Positions 51,194-61,956 of a stretch of DNA of 64,000 nt are shown piece by piece. The number at the start of each line of letters is the position of its first letter. The first letter of the stretch is position 1. The stretch comes from Staphylococcus marylandisciuri (GTDB lineage: Bacteria > Bacillota > Bacilli > Staphylococcales > Staphylococcaceae), in the NCBI RefSeq assembly GCF_025519785.1, contig NZ_JAOPKZ010000010.1, forward strand, positions 44,447-108,446, given 5' to 3'. The notes under the pieces were generated by a model. It did not search any database, was not told the DNA's origin, and was given only the letters and a program-made list of their open reading frames with translations. Both the position numbers and the translations under genes were made by a program.

Positions 51194-53824
51194 TTATAGC
51201 TCTTTAATATAATTTTTAATAAAACGTAAAGATTCTGTTATGTTTTCTGGTTGAGTCCCCCCACCTTGAGCCATATCAGGACGACCTCCTCCATTACCAC
51301 CTACTACTGGAGCCATTTCTTTGATAATATTACCAGCTTTAACTTGATTCGTTAGGTCTTTTGGAACTGTAGCAATAAGAGACACTTTACCATTCACATT
51401 ACTTACTAAAATAATTATAGTATCTTGTAATTTAGATTTGAAATCATCCATAACTTCTCGAATTGCTTTTGGATTAGATACTTCAACCTCAGTTGCGAAC
51501 ACTTTGAACCCGTTAATTTCTTCTACTTGTTCTGTAATATCACCCATTTTAAGTCTTGTAAGTTCCTTATTGAATTGATCAACCCTTTTAGTTAGGACTT
51601 TTTCATCGTGAATCAGTTGGTCTACTTTATCTTCGATTTGATTGTCATCTTTAACTTTAACTTTAGATTTTACTGAATTAAATTTATCTTGAATATCTTG
51701 AAGATATAAAAATGCAGCCTTCCCTGTGACAGCCTCTAATCGACGTACACCTGCGCCTGTACCTGATTCACTAATTATTTTAAAGAGTCCAATTTCTGCG
51801 GTATTAGTTACGTGAATTCCTCCACACAACTCTATTGAGAAAGGCGCCATATTCACTACTCTAACGATATCGCCGTATTTTTCACCAAATAAGGCCATCG
51901 CCCCCATTTGCTTCGCTTCCTCAAGAGGCATTTCTTGTATAACAACATTTATATTTTCCCATATTTTTTCATTAACGAGGCTTTCAACTTTTCTAACTTC
52001 TTCATCACTCATTGGCCCGAAATGAGAAAAATCAAAACGCATATAATCTGAAGCTACTAAAGAACCTGCTTGATTAACATGTTCTCCTAATATTTCCTTA
52101 AGTGCTGCGTGCAATAGATGTGTAGCGCTGTGATTTTTCTTAATAGCTTGTCGCTCATTATGATTTATAGATGCGGATACTTTTTCGCCAACTTGGACTG
52201 TACCAAATTGAACTTCACCTTGATGTAAATTTTGGCCATTTGGAGCTTTAGTAACCTCAGTAACTTTAATTTCAAAGTTCTCATTACTTACTATTCCTTC
52301 GTCGGCTACTTGTCCACCGCTAACAGCGTAGAATGGAGTTTCTTTGAGGATGAAATATATAGTTTCTCCAGCTTCAACTCGCTTAACAGCCTTACCGTTA
52401 TGTACGATATCAGTAAGTGTTGTTATTTTATCTTCCACTTCGTATCCTACAAAGTCACTCTGTGTAGTTATTTTTTTAAGAACTTCACTTTGTACTTGCA
52501 TTGAATCTGAACTTTGCCGAGCTTGACGAGCACGATCACGTTGCTTACTCATTTCGCGGTCAAATCCATCCATATCTATTGTTAAATATTGTTGTGAAGC
52601 TATCTCCTCTGTTAACTCAATAGGGAACCCATAAGTATCGTAAAGTTTAAAGGCATCTTCGCCACTAATCTCATCATTATCCTCTTTCGCTTTATCGACT
52701 AAGTTATTTAGGATTGCCATGCCCTCTTCTAATGTTTCATGGAATCTCTTTTCTTCTGATCTTACCACACGTTTAATAAAATCTGATTTTTCTTTGACAT
52801 TAGGGTAGTAAGGTTCCATTATCTGTGCAACAATATCTACTAATTTAAACATAAATGGTTCGTTTATTTCTAGAGATTGACTAAAGCGGACGGCTCTTCT
52901 TAGTAGACGTCTTAATACGTAACCTCGTCCCTCATTTGCAGGCAATGCTCCATCAGCTATAGCGAAGGATATCGTTCTTATATGATCTGCTATAATTTTA
53001 AAAGCCACATCATAGTTATCTTTTTCTAAATAATTTTTACCTGATATAACTTCAACTTCTTTAATAATCGGCATAAATAAATCTGTTTCATAATTAGTTC
53101 TAACATTTTGTGAAATGGAAGCCATACGTTCTAACCCCATTCCAGTATCAATATTTTTATTAGGTAAAGGCGTATAAGTATGATCTTTGTTATGGTTAAA
53201 CTCGCTAAATACTAAATTCCAGACTTCGAGATATCGTTCGTTTTCTCCACCAGGATACATCTCTTCTGCAGGATCGTTCTGACCGTAGTCAGAGCCGCGA
53301 TCATAGAAAATTTCTGTATTAGGACCAGACGGACCTTCTCCGATATCCCAGAAGTTGCCTTCGATACGAATAATACGGCTTTCCTCTAAACCTATATCCT
53401 CATGCCACAAGCTATACGCCTCGGTATCTTCTGGATGTATAGTTACATACAAGCGTTCTTTTTCCATTCCCATCCATTTATCGCTCGTTAAAAATTCCCA
53501 TGCGAATTCAATTGCTTCTTTTTTAAAATAATTACCAATTGAGAAATTACCAAGCATTTCAAAAAAAGTATGGTGTCGAGCGGTGAATCCTACGTTTTCA
53601 ATATCGTTCGTACGAATAGCTTTTTGAGAGTTCACTATTCGTGGTTTTTTAGGAATTTCACGGCCATCAAAGTATTTCTTTAAAGTAGCTACCCCAGAGT
53701 TAATCCATAGCAATGAATCGTCATCTATTGGAACCAATGACGCCGATGGTTCTATCATATGGCCTTGTTCCACAAAGTAATCAAGAAACTTTTGTCTAAT
53801 TTCACTCGCCTTTAAATTCTTCAT
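51194..53824 (-). CDS. alaS: Alanine-tRNA ligase
   Basis: The 876-residue class II enzyme charges tRNA-Ala. The N-terminal catalytic core starts [20 protein letters not shown]. The editing domain has the zinc ligands in [11 protein letters not shown] (HxxxH) and CGGIHV. The C-terminal C-Ala domain ends in [17 protein letters not shown] sequence ([16 protein letters not shown]). Length is normal. It is under T-box control and is followed by ireB after 71 bases. Confidence 0.97.
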   Translation of the reverse strand: MKNLKASEIRQKFLDYFVEQGHMIEPSASLVPIDDDSLLWINSGVATLKKYFDGREIPKKPRIVNSQKAIRTNDIENVGFTARHHTFFEMLGNFSIGNYFKKEAIEFAWEFLTSDKWMGMEKERLYVTIHPEDTEAYSLWHEDIGLEESRIIRIEGNFWDIGEGPSGPNTEIFYDRGSDYGQNDPAEEMYPGGENERYLEVWNLVFSEFNHNKDHTYTPLPNKNIDTGMGLERMASISQNVRTNYETDLFMPIIKEVEVISGKNYLEKDNYDVAFKIIADHIRTISFAIADGALPANEGRGYVLRRLLRRAVRFSQSLEINEPFMFKLVDIVAQIMEPYYPNVKEKSDFIKRVVRSEEKRFHETLEEGMAILNNLVDKAKEDNDEISGEDAFKLYDTYGFPIELTEEIASQQYLTIDMDGFDREMSKQRDRARQARQSSDSMQVQSEVLKKITTQSDFVGYEVEDKITTLTDIVHNGKAVKRVEAGETIYFILKETPFYAVSGGQVADEGIVSNENFEIKVTEVTKAPNGQNLHQGEVQFGTVQVGEKVSASINHNERQAIKKNHSATHLLHAALKEILGEHVNQAGSLVASDYMRFDFSHFGPMSDEEVRKVESLVNEKIWENINVVIQEMPLEEAKQMGAMALFGEKYGDIVRVVNMAPFSIELCGGIHVTNTAEIGLFKIISESGTGAGVRRLEAVTGKAAFLYLQDIQDKFNSVKSKVKVKDDNQIEDKVDQLIHDEKVLTKRVDQFNKELTRLKMGDITEQVEEINGFKVFATEVEVSNPKAIREVMDDFKSKLQDTIIILVSNVNGKVSLIATVPKDLTNQVKAGNIIKEMAPVVGGNGGGRPDMAQGGGTQPENITESLRFIKNYIKEL

Positions 53825-53867
53825 TATATTTCCTCCATTAAAGTTATTTCTATAATTAAGCTAAATA

Positions 53868-54077
53868 AGTTAAAAACGTTCATCCTCAAGGGACGAACGT
53901 TTCGCGGTACCACCCTAGTTATAAAATGATATATCGACAATTGACAACTTAATCATTTTATCACTCAAACAAGGTTATTCAATCTAACATAAAGGAGCGT
54001 TCGCACAAGCTAGCTGTACCTTGCAGCAACCGATACATCTCTATAGATTAGCATGTGTTACTTATCTTTATGCGTTT
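53868..54077 (-). promoter_or_regulatory. T-box riboswitch controlling alaS
   Basis: The minus strand carries the T-box core AACTAGGGTGGTACCGCGAA (53920-53901). The terminator follows, where AACGTTCGTCC (53901-53891) pairs with GGATGAACGTT (53885-53875) and then TTTT. The leader should sense uncharged tRNA-Ala and permit alaS expression when alanine is low. The 5' end is placed about seven bases after the promoter -10. I did not assign the specifier codon. Confidence 0.9.
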
Positions 54078-54083
54078 ACCTTT

Positions 54084-54112
54084 ATTGTATTGACTTTCAT
54101 TTTTAAAGTCAA
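54084..54112 (-). promoter_or_regulatory. Sigma-A promoter of alaS overlapping a perfect dyad
   Basis: TTGACT (54112-54107), a 17-base spacer and TACAAT (54089-54084) on the minus strand form a good promoter that abuts the recD2 stop codon. A 9-bp perfect inverted repeat, ATTGACTTT and AAAGTCAAT with seven bases between, spans 54089-54113 and therefore covers most of the promoter. Confidence 0.75.
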
Positions 54113-56533
54113 TCACTCTTTTATAAAATCATACGGCGTAACTTCTCCCATATTGATCATAGGATCTATTTTAAATAGAGTCTCTTCGCTCAGTTCAATC
54201 ATCTGAGCTGAAGCGCTGTCATTCTGTGCATTTAGATCGCTCGCATTTGAATTAAATGGTTCATCCTCAGAAGAATGATCTTTATCAAAATAAATTTTAA
54301 GTATAGAACACAAATGGGTCATTCTGTTCTGTCCTTGAGTATTGAGACCTAACTCAAATGCTTCTGGATCTCCTAAAAATATGAGAGATTGTTTAGCCCT
54401 TGTCAGACCAGTATACAAAATAGGTCGTTGTAACATACGATAATATTGTTTGACCATCGGCATGATCACAATCGGGAACTCAGAGCCCTGTGATTTATGA
54501 ATAGAAGTGCAATAAGCATGTGTCAACTCAATTAAATCTTGACGCGTAAAAATTATTTCATTACCGTCAAAATCTACTATTATAATATCTTTATCTAATT
54601 CATTTTCACGTGCCCAGAAGACCCCCACTATAACTCCAATATCACCATTAAATATATTATCATTCGGTCGATTAACGAGCTGAAGAACTTTATCACCTTT
54701 ACGAAATTTAACCTCTCCAAATTCTATTTCGCGTTTGTCATCATCTTTCGGATTCAATATATCTTGTAAAACTTTATTTAACTTTTTAATGCCTGCTGAA
54801 CCTTTATACATAGGTGCAAGGACTTGAATATCACTCATATCATAACCTTTAGTGACTGCGCTTTGCGCTACTTTTTCGACAATCGACGGAATTTGATCTG
54901 GATGGCATTGTATAAAGTTACGGTCATGATACTTCTGAGTAATATCAATTTGTTGACCTAACTTAATCCGATGTGCTAATTCGATAATGCTTGAACCATC
55001 TTGTTGTCGGTAAACCTCAGTTAAATTAACTCTTGGAAGCACTTTAGATTCAATTAGATCTTTGAAAACCTGACCTGGTCCTACTGATGGAAGTTGGTCT
55101 TCATCACCTACAAAAAGTATTTGAGCATCGATAGGCACCGCATTCATGAATTGATGAAACAACCAAGTATCAACCATGGACATCTCATCAATTATAATCA
55201 GGCTAGCATTAATTTCATTATCTAGTAGATCTTCAGGTTTGGTCTCTTGATTCCACCCGATTAAGCGGTGGATCGTCATTGCTTCTAGCTGCGTAGCTTC
55301 AGAGAGACGCTTTGAAGCACGTCCTGTAGGGGCAGCAAGAACTACGGGATAGTCACTTTCATCGTAGTCATCATAATCGAGCGATAGACCATGTACCTTG
55401 GCATAAAGTTCGACAATACCTTTTATCACCGTAGTCTTACCCGTCCCAGGCCCCCCCGTTAAGAGCATCGTTTTGGAGTTTATAAATGTTTCCAGAGCTT
55501 CTTTTTGAGAGGAAGCATAATTAACACCTTGAGCTTCTTCTATTTCCCCTATGTGTATTTGTAAGTCTGATTTCTCAAATTGTTGTAGTTGCTCGACGTA
55601 TGTATAATTGCGAAACAAATTCTGGCCACTTTTTAATTCAGAGTAATACAGACTAGGGACAGAAATTTCATTATCTTGTTCTATGACTTTACCTTCTTCA
55701 ACAAGTTCCCTCATCATCTGAATAATTTGATCCTCATTAACAGTTTCTTCGGGTGGCTTTGACAACATTGAAATAGATGTTTCTATTACAAATGGGACAG
55801 TTAAGTACGTGTGTCCTTGCTTAATACATTCTTCTTCTAACACGTACAATATACCGGCTTTTAAACGTTCGTTATCATCAAATGAAATACCTAGGTTTCT
55901 CGCTAATGTATCCGCTTTATTAAAACCGATACCTTTTACATCATAAACTAAGTCATAGGGATGCTTTTCAATTTGTTCTAACGTGTCCCCTTTGTAGGTC
56001 TGATAAATATTCATAGCTAGTTTAGGTCCAAAACCTAGATCATGTAAGCGCACAATGATTTGCTCAGTTTCTTGGTTAGCATATACTTGATCTGCTATCT
56101 GTTTTTGCTTCTTCTTAGACAAACTAGGGACTTTTTCTAACACTGTAGCATCCTCTAGAATATCACTAATAGCATTTTCACCGAGTTTATTCACTATTTT
56201 TTGAGCTGTTTTCTTTCCAATCCCTTTAAAAAGTTCACTCGATAAATAATTTATAATTGCTTCTTTAGTTTGAGGCAATTCTTTGTGAAAAGTTTCAGCT
56301 TTTAATTGTTTACCGTATTTAGGATGTGAGACGATTTGACCTTTAAAAGTATAGATATCTCCTTCGACGATATCTGGAAAGAAACCTATTACAGTAGCCA
56401 TTTCTTCTAAATCTTCGTTAGTTTCAATAGTCTCAACTTTTATGACAGTGTAGAAATTTTCTTTATTTTGAAATAGTATGGCTTCTACTGTACCCTTAAT
56501 CATCGAATAATTAAAAAGTGTGTTGTCGGTCAA
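54113..56533 (-). CDS. recD2: ATP-dependent helicase RecD2
   Basis: RecD2 is a 5'-3' SF1B helicase found without RecBC partners and involved in replication fork integrity. The 806-residue protein has an N-terminal OB and helix-hairpin-helix region, Walker A (LTGGPGTGKTTVIKGI), Walker B (IIDEMSMVD) and a C-terminal motif VI (YTGLTRAKQSL). The start appears to be a TTG at 56533 with GGGAGGAGG upstream. An internal ATG ten codons later is the alternative. It lies 21 bases after the TPR gene. Confidence 0.94.
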   Translation of the reverse strand: MTDNTLFNYSMIKGTVEAILFQNKENFYTVIKVETIETNEDLEEMATVIGFFPDIVEGDIYTFKGQIVSHPKYGKQLKAETFHKELPQTKEAIINYLSSELFKGIGKKTAQKIVNKLGENAISDILEDATVLEKVPSLSKKKQKQIADQVYANQETEQIIVRLHDLGFGPKLAMNIYQTYKGDTLEQIEKHPYDLVYDVKGIGFNKADTLARNLGISFDDNERLKAGILYVLEEECIKQGHTYLTVPFVIETSISMLSKPPEETVNEDQIIQMMRELVEEGKVIEQDNEISVPSLYYSELKSGQNLFRNYTYVEQLQQFEKSDLQIHIGEIEEAQGVNYASSQKEALETFINSKTMLLTGGPGTGKTTVIKGIVELYAKVHGLSLDYDDYDESDYPVVLAAPTGRASKRLSEATQLEAMTIHRLIGWNQETKPEDLLDNEINASLIIIDEMSMVDTWLFHQFMNAVPIDAQILFVGDEDQLPSVGPGQVFKDLIESKVLPRVNLTEVYRQQDGSSIIELAHRIKLGQQIDITQKYHDRNFIQCHPDQIPSIVEKVAQSAVTKGYDMSDIQVLAPMYKGSAGIKKLNKVLQDILNPKDDDKREIEFGEVKFRKGDKVLQLVNRPNDNIFNGDIGVIVGVFWARENELDKDIIIVDFDGNEIIFTRQDLIELTHAYCTSIHKSQGSEFPIVIMPMVKQYYRMLQRPILYTGLTRAKQSLIFLGDPEAFELGLNTQGQNRMTHLCSILKIYFDKDHSSEDEPFNSNASDLNAQNDSASAQMIELSEETLFKIDPMINMGEVTPYDFIKE

Positions 56534-56554
56534 AATTTACGCCTCCTCCCTAGG

Positions 56555-57211
56555 TTATAATTGCTTAAACGTTTGTAACGCATGTTGACTCATATGATGA
56601 TCAGGACTTATATCTATTGCTTTCTTGAAATACCTCATCGCTTCTTCTTTGTTCTCAGTTAACATATAATGTGCTAACCCTTTGTTATATAAAGCATCAA
56701 CGTGATCAGATTGTTCATTTAACACTTTATCTAATTGATTTACTGCTTGTTCATACATTTCAAGATGACACAGCACTAAACCATATTGAAAATGTACCTC
56801 TACATCTTTATCGTCATCTAATTCTGCTGCACGCATGAGATAGGGTAATGCTTCTTTGTGAGCACTAAGTTGGTTGAAAGACATACCAATCATGTAATTC
56901 ACATCAACTTGATGGACATGAGGTAGTTGCAAAGCTTGTTGGTATAATTTAATAGCTTCATTATAACGCCCTTCGTTATAATATATGTTCGCTAAATTAT
57001 AGAAGACTGCACTATTTTCAGAATCTAATGTTAGTGCCCGTTGAAAGAATTTTTCAGCTTTTTCTACTTCTCCTGCTTCAGCTATAAGTATGCCTGCATT
57101 GATATAGTTCTCTACTTCTTTAGGACGTCTTTCAATATTGTTAAATAAAGCCTGAAGTGCTTGTTCAACTTCTCCCTTTTTAATCAAGTCGTAAATCTGT
57201 TCTTGTTCCAC
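56555..57211 (-). CDS. Tetratricopeptide-repeat protein (YrrB type)
   Basis: The 218-residue protein is built of about six TPR units, for example AEKFFQRALTLDSENSAVFY and AIKLYQQALQLPHVHQVDVN, and should form a protein-binding solenoid. Its partner is unknown. In Bacillus the homologue YrrB sits between mnmA and recD2 as here. I prefer the GTG at 57211, preceded by AGAGGG, over the earlier GTG at 57235, which lacks a site. Confidence 0.88.
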   Translation of the reverse strand: MEQEQIYDLIKKGEVEQALQALFNNIERRPKEVENYINAGILIAEAGEVEKAEKFFQRALTLDSENSAVFYNLANIYYNEGRYNEAIKLYQQALQLPHVHQVDVNYMIGMSFNQLSAHKEALPYLMRAAELDDDKDVEVHFQYGLVLCHLEMYEQAVNQLDKVLNEQSDHVDALYNKGLAHYMLTENKEEAMRYFKKAIDISPDHHMSQHALQTFKQL

Positions 57212-57345
57212 TAAACTACCCTCTTTTCTTATCACTATTATTATAATTATTTTACTAATAAATCTAAAGAAAGGGAGACAAGACTCATTATTATTTTAAT
57301 ATGCGTACAAGCCTAGCTCCCTTTATTTAAGTTTAGTTTCGATAT

Positions 57346-58458
<1,113 letters not shown>

Positions 58459-59601
58459 CTATGCTTCCTCCTTTTTAAAACGGTGATATATTTTGTGAAT
58501 TTCTGCTACAACCTGCTTAACTTCTGTCTCTGTTGTTTGCTCATTAAAACTAAAACGAACTGAATGAAACGCACGGTTCTTATCATACATTGAAGTTATT
58601 ACGTGTGAAGGATCCGTTGAACCAGCTGTGCAAGCAGATCCTGATGAAACATATATATTTGCTAAATCTAAAAGTGTAAGCATGGTCTCCACATCAATGA
58701 ATGGAAAATAAAGATTGACGATGTGACCAGTGGTTTCGGTCATCGAACCATTAAGTTCAAAAGGTATTGACCGTTCTTGTAAAGATACTAGAAGTTGATT
58801 CTTTAGCGTCATTAAATGAAGGTTATTTTCATCTATCTGGCTTGATACATTTTTAATAGCTTGGGCTAAGCCGATAATTTGAGGAAGATTTTCAGTTCCT
58901 GCTCTTCTTTTGACTTCTTGTTCTCCACCTAACTGATTATAGTGAATTGGAGTGTCAGTCTTTACTAGCAGAGCCCCTATCCCTTTAGGACCACCGAATT
59001 TATGACCTGTGATACTCATCGTGTCGATGTTTAGTTCATGGAAATCAATAGGTAAATGACCTATGGCTTGAACAGCATCCACGTGAAGAAGAATATTTTT
59101 ATCTTGCAGAATATAATCGATATCATACATAGGTTGCACAGTACCTACTTCATTATTTACAAACATAATAGAAACTAATATAGTCTCGTCTGTAATAGCA
59201 TTTTTCAACTGCTCTAAATCGATGATGCCCGCTTTATTCACATCGAGATAAGTGACTTCAAACCCTTCTTTTTCAAGTTGTTCAAATACATGTAAGACAG
59301 AATGATGTTCTATTTTAGTAGTAATTAAATGTCTACCTCTGTGTTGATTAGCATAAGCGATACCTTTGATAGCAGTATTATTGGATTCTGTTGCGCCACT
59401 AGTGAATATGACTTCATTAGGCTGTGCTCCTAATGAAGTTGCTACAGTCCTACGAGATTCATCTAAGAATTTTCTAGCGTCCCTGCCAATACTGTGAATT
59501 GATGAAGGATTTCCATAATGATTTTCATAAATATCTATCATTTGAGTTAGCACTTCTGGTTTTATTGGGGTAGTGGCGGCGTAATCAAGATAAATTCCCA
59601 T
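58459..59601 (-). CDS. Cysteine desulfurase (IscS/NifS family) serving tRNA thiolation
   Basis: The 380-residue pyridoxal-phosphate enzyme mobilises sulfur from cysteine. It begins MGIYLDYAATTPIKPEV, has the Schiff-base lysine in MSITGHKFGGPKGIGALL and the persulfide cysteine in VSSGSACTAGS. Its direct fusion-free adjacency to mnmA indicates a dedicated sulfur supply for 2-thiouridine, as known for Bacillus YrvO. The ATG at 59601 has GGAGTG upstream. Confidence 0.95.
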   Translation of the reverse strand: MGIYLDYAATTPIKPEVLTQMIDIYENHYGNPSSIHSIGRDARKFLDESRRTVATSLGAQPNEVIFTSGATESNNTAIKGIAYANQHRGRHLITTKIEHHSVLHVFEQLEKEGFEVTYLDVNKAGIIDLEQLKNAITDETILVSIMFVNNEVGTVQPMYDIDYILQDKNILLHVDAVQAIGHLPIDFHELNIDTMSITGHKFGGPKGIGALLVKTDTPIHYNQLGGEQEVKRRAGTENLPQIIGLAQAIKNVSSQIDENNLHLMTLKNQLLVSLQERSIPFELNGSMTETTGHIVNLYFPFIDVETMLTLLDLANIYVSSGSACTAGSTDPSHVITSMYDKNRAFHSVRFSFNEQTTETEVKQVVAEIHKIYHRFKKEEA

Positions 59602-59767
59602 GTCTGTAACACTCCAATCATTAATCTTAACGCTATAATGATAGCACCTAAAAATTTAAATTTCTACCTACCTGTTTATGAAAAGTAAATCATTTGAGCG
59701 TTTCTCTACTAGTGTCAAAATTGAGCTGTTAGAATATGTGTACATATATAAGTATAGGAGGACAAGT

Positions 59768-60763
59768 ATGTCTAATATGAAACTGTCGGCATTGAATCTA
59801 GTTCCAATTCGTGAAGGACAAACAGATAAAGATGCTTTAGAGGATATGGTGGAACTGGCACAACATCTCGATCACCTCAATTATGAACGTTATTGGATCG
59901 CTGAGCATCACAACGCCCCTAATTTAGTCAGTTCTGCTACAGCTCTACTCATTCAACGAACGTTAGAGCATACTAAAAAGATACGTGTTGGCTCTGGTGG
60001 TATCATGTTACCTAACCATTCTCCCCTCGTTGTAGCTGAACAGTTTGGAACGATGGAAACTCTATTCCCTAACCGTGTAGACCTCGGTCTAGGAAGAGCT
60101 CCAGGTACTGATATGATGACAGCTAGCGCTCTCCGCCGTGATCAGCACAACGGTGTTTATGAGTTCCCAGAAGATGTAGCTCAACTTGAAACGTACTTTG
60201 GTCCTGCTAAGCAACAAGCATATGTAAGGGCTTATCCAGCTGTCGGTAAAAAAGTCCCACTTTATATATTAGGTTCTTCAACTGATTCTGCTCATCTTGC
60301 TGCACGAAAAGGATTGCCATATGTGTTTGCCGGACACTTCGCACCTCAACAAATGAAAGAAGCGCTTGAAATTTATAAAGAGCTGTTTGAACCCTCAGAC
60401 TATCTTGATAAACCGTATGTGATCGTTTGTTTAAATGCGATTGTGGCAGAAACAGATGACTTAGCTAAGTATTTAGCTTCAACGCAAGCACAAGTGATGG
60501 TTAGTATCCTACGGGGCCGTATGCAACCTGTTCAACCACCAACTGATAATTTACAGGAGATACTTACACCTAGAGAGTACGCTATGGTAGAAGAAAGATT
60601 TAAACACTCGCTCATTGGTTCTGAAGCAACTGTAAGAGAACAATTCGAGCAATTTAAATCATATTATGGAGAAATCGATGAATTGATGGCTGTAAGTTAT
60701 ATCTATGATCGAAACGCGCAAGATGAATCTTATCGCCGACTGCATAACATTTTTAGTTCATAA
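59768..60763 (+). CDS. LLM-class flavin-dependent oxidoreductase
   Basis: The 331-residue protein begins [20 protein letters not shown] and has the bacterial luciferase-like motifs [25 protein letters not shown] and [12 protein letters not shown]. The fold binds FMN, or coenzyme F420 in other phyla. Substrates of this subgroup are unknown. AGGAGG lies seven bases before the ATG at 59768, so the longer frame from 59678 was rejected. It is a plus-strand gene divergent from the desulfurase and ends at a simple hairpin terminator. Confidence 0.9.
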   Translation: MSNMKLSALNLVPIREGQTDKDALEDMVELAQHLDHLNYERYWIAEHHNAPNLVSSATALLIQRTLEHTKKIRVGSGGIMLPNHSPLVVAEQFGTMETLFPNRVDLGLGRAPGTDMMTASALRRDQHNGVYEFPEDVAQLETYFGPAKQQAYVRAYPAVGKKVPLYILGSSTDSAHLAARKGLPYVFAGHFAPQQMKEALEIYKELFEPSDYLDKPYVIVCLNAIVAETDDLAKYLASTQAQVMVSILRGRMQPVQPPTDNLQEILTPREYAMVEERFKHSLIGSEATVREQFEQFKSYYGEIDELMAVSYIYDRNAQDESYRRLHNIFSS

Positions 60764-60775
60764 TATGTAAAAGAA

Positions 60776-60826
60776 GGGAGCGGGGCAGAAATCTTTTTTC
60801 AAATTAGATTTCTGTCCCGCTCCCTT
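60776..60826. terminator. Simple GGGAGCGGG hairpin repeat, bidirectional terminator
   Basis: GGGAGCGGGGCAGAAATC (60776-60793) pairs with GATTTCTGTCCCGCTCCC (60807-60824) with one G-T pair. It separates the convergent LLM oxidoreductase gene and the small-protein gene. Confidence 0.85.
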
Positions 60827-60838
60827 ATATTAACGACT

Positions 60839-60982
60839 TTATTTATCGTCTTTTTTATCTTCGCCAGTCACTGAATCGATTTTATCGCTTACTTCTTTAG
60901 CTTTATCATTATCAGTGTCTTTTAATTTGTCAGAAACATCTTTAGCTGCATCTTTTGCTTTATCTAAGAAATTTTCACTCAT
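60839..60982 (-). CDS. Small charged 47-residue protein downstream of csbD
   Basis: This short gene encodes MSENFLDKAKDAAKDVSDKL and continues with Lys- and Asp-rich helical repeats to the end, EDKKDDK. It has AAGGAG eight bases before the ATG and starts 28 bases after the csbD stop, so it is probably co-transcribed with it. The pattern of small, charged, Ala-Lys-Asp helices resembles CsbD and other hydrophilic stress proteins, but I do not recognise a defined family. No cysteine or hydrophobic core is visible. Confidence 0.75.
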   Translation of the reverse strand: MSENFLDKAKDAAKDVSDKLKDTDNDKAKEVSDKIDSVTGEDKKDDK

Positions 60983-61010
60983 GGAAAAAACTCCTTCCTC
61001 AAATTAAAAG

Positions 61011-61193
61011 TTATTTTTTCAATTTATCGATTGCTTCATTCACTTTGTCTTTAGCATTTTCGACAAATTCTTTGGCCTTTCCAGATGCTTTATCTTCTTT
61101 GCCAGAATTCTCAAGATCTTTATTATCTGTAGCGTTGCCTACAGTTTCTTTGATGTTACCTTTAGCTTGTTCGAATTTATTCTCATTGGCCAT
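61011..61193 (-). CDS. csbD: CsbD family general stress protein
   Basis: The 60-residue protein starts [20 protein letters not shown], the CsbD/UPF0337 signature, and is hydrophilic with Lys, Glu and Ala-rich helices. CsbD is sigma-B controlled in Bacillus, and its function is unknown. TAAGGAGG precedes the ATG. A sigma-B-like promoter stands 35-59 bases upstream. The neighbouring cymR gene is the usual staphylococcal context. Confidence 0.93.
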   Translation of the reverse strand: MANENKFEQAKGNIKETVGNATDNKDLENSGKEDKASGKAKEFVENAKDKVNEAIDKLKK

Positions 61194-61227
61194 AATTATG
61201 TTCCTCCTTAGATGATGTATTTAAATT

Positions 61228-61252
61228 ATACCACCTTTACTTGTCCTTAAAC
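61228..61252 (-). promoter_or_regulatory. Sigma-B-type promoter of csbD
   Basis: Minus-strand GTTTAA (61252-61247), a 13-base spacer and TGGTAT (61233-61228) match the sigma-B consensus GTTTAA-N12-14-GGGTAT with one mismatch. Confidence 0.75.
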
Positions 61253-61278
61253 ATCTATATTAAATTTTTTAAGCAAGA

Positions 61279-61698
61279 TTAAATATAGAACATATAGCCA
61301 TCTAAATTATTAGTTTCTCTATACTCTGCTAAATATTTTAAAGTAGTATTATCTAATACATCTCTTACTGCATCTCTCATGCGAATCCACAGTTGTTTTT
61401 GAGCTGGTGGTTCAGATTCAATACTTTCAACAAAAGTTATGGGTCCTTCCAATAGACGAATAATATCACCAGCAGTTATTTCTTCTGCTGCAACACGTAA
61501 TTGATAACCGCCTTTGGCACCACGCACACTTCGAATTAAACCAGCGTTTCTTAACGGCCCTACAAGTTGTTCTAAATAAAGATCACTCAAGTTATTTTCC
61601 TCAGCTATTGTCTTGAGTGAAACACACCCTTGACCTTCTTTTTTAGCAAGGGAAATCATTAATGTTAGCCCGTATCTACCCTTAGTTGATATTTTCAT
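61279..61698 (-). CDS. cymR: Rrf2-family cysteine metabolism repressor CymR
   Basis: CymR represses sulfur assimilation and cysteine uptake genes, together with O-acetylserine thiol-lyase CysK. The 139-residue protein begins MKISTKGRYGLTLMISLAKK and has the winged-helix recognition segment LSDLYLEQLVGPLRNAGLIR. Its only cysteine is Cys25, matching the redox-sensing Cys25 of S. aureus CymR, and it lacks the iron-sulfur cysteines of IscR. A minus-strand TGTTATAAT (61766-61758) is a likely extended -10. Confidence 0.94.
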   Translation of the reverse strand: MKISTKGRYGLTLMISLAKKEGQGCVSLKTIAEENNLSDLYLEQLVGPLRNAGLIRSVRGAKGGYQLRVAAEEITAGDIIRLLEGPITFVESIESEPPAQKQLWIRMRDAVRDVLDNTTLKYLAEYRETNNLDGYMFYI

Positions 61699-61956
61699 AT
61701 TTATACCTCGCTTAATTCAAATACTGTTTATTACTATTATTTTACCATTTCCTAATTATTATAACATTTCAATCCCTTAAGTGGCTTCTATTTTTATAAA
61801 ATAACAGTGAAATCAAAATAATAAACATACTATTAAGTTTCTTAATCATCTAGTATAGTGTATCTCTGTATCATACTCAAATGATAATTGGATAATAAGA
61901 GATCACTTTAACCGAAACAATTATGTTAGAATTTAAGCGAGAAAGGTGTGAGAAAT

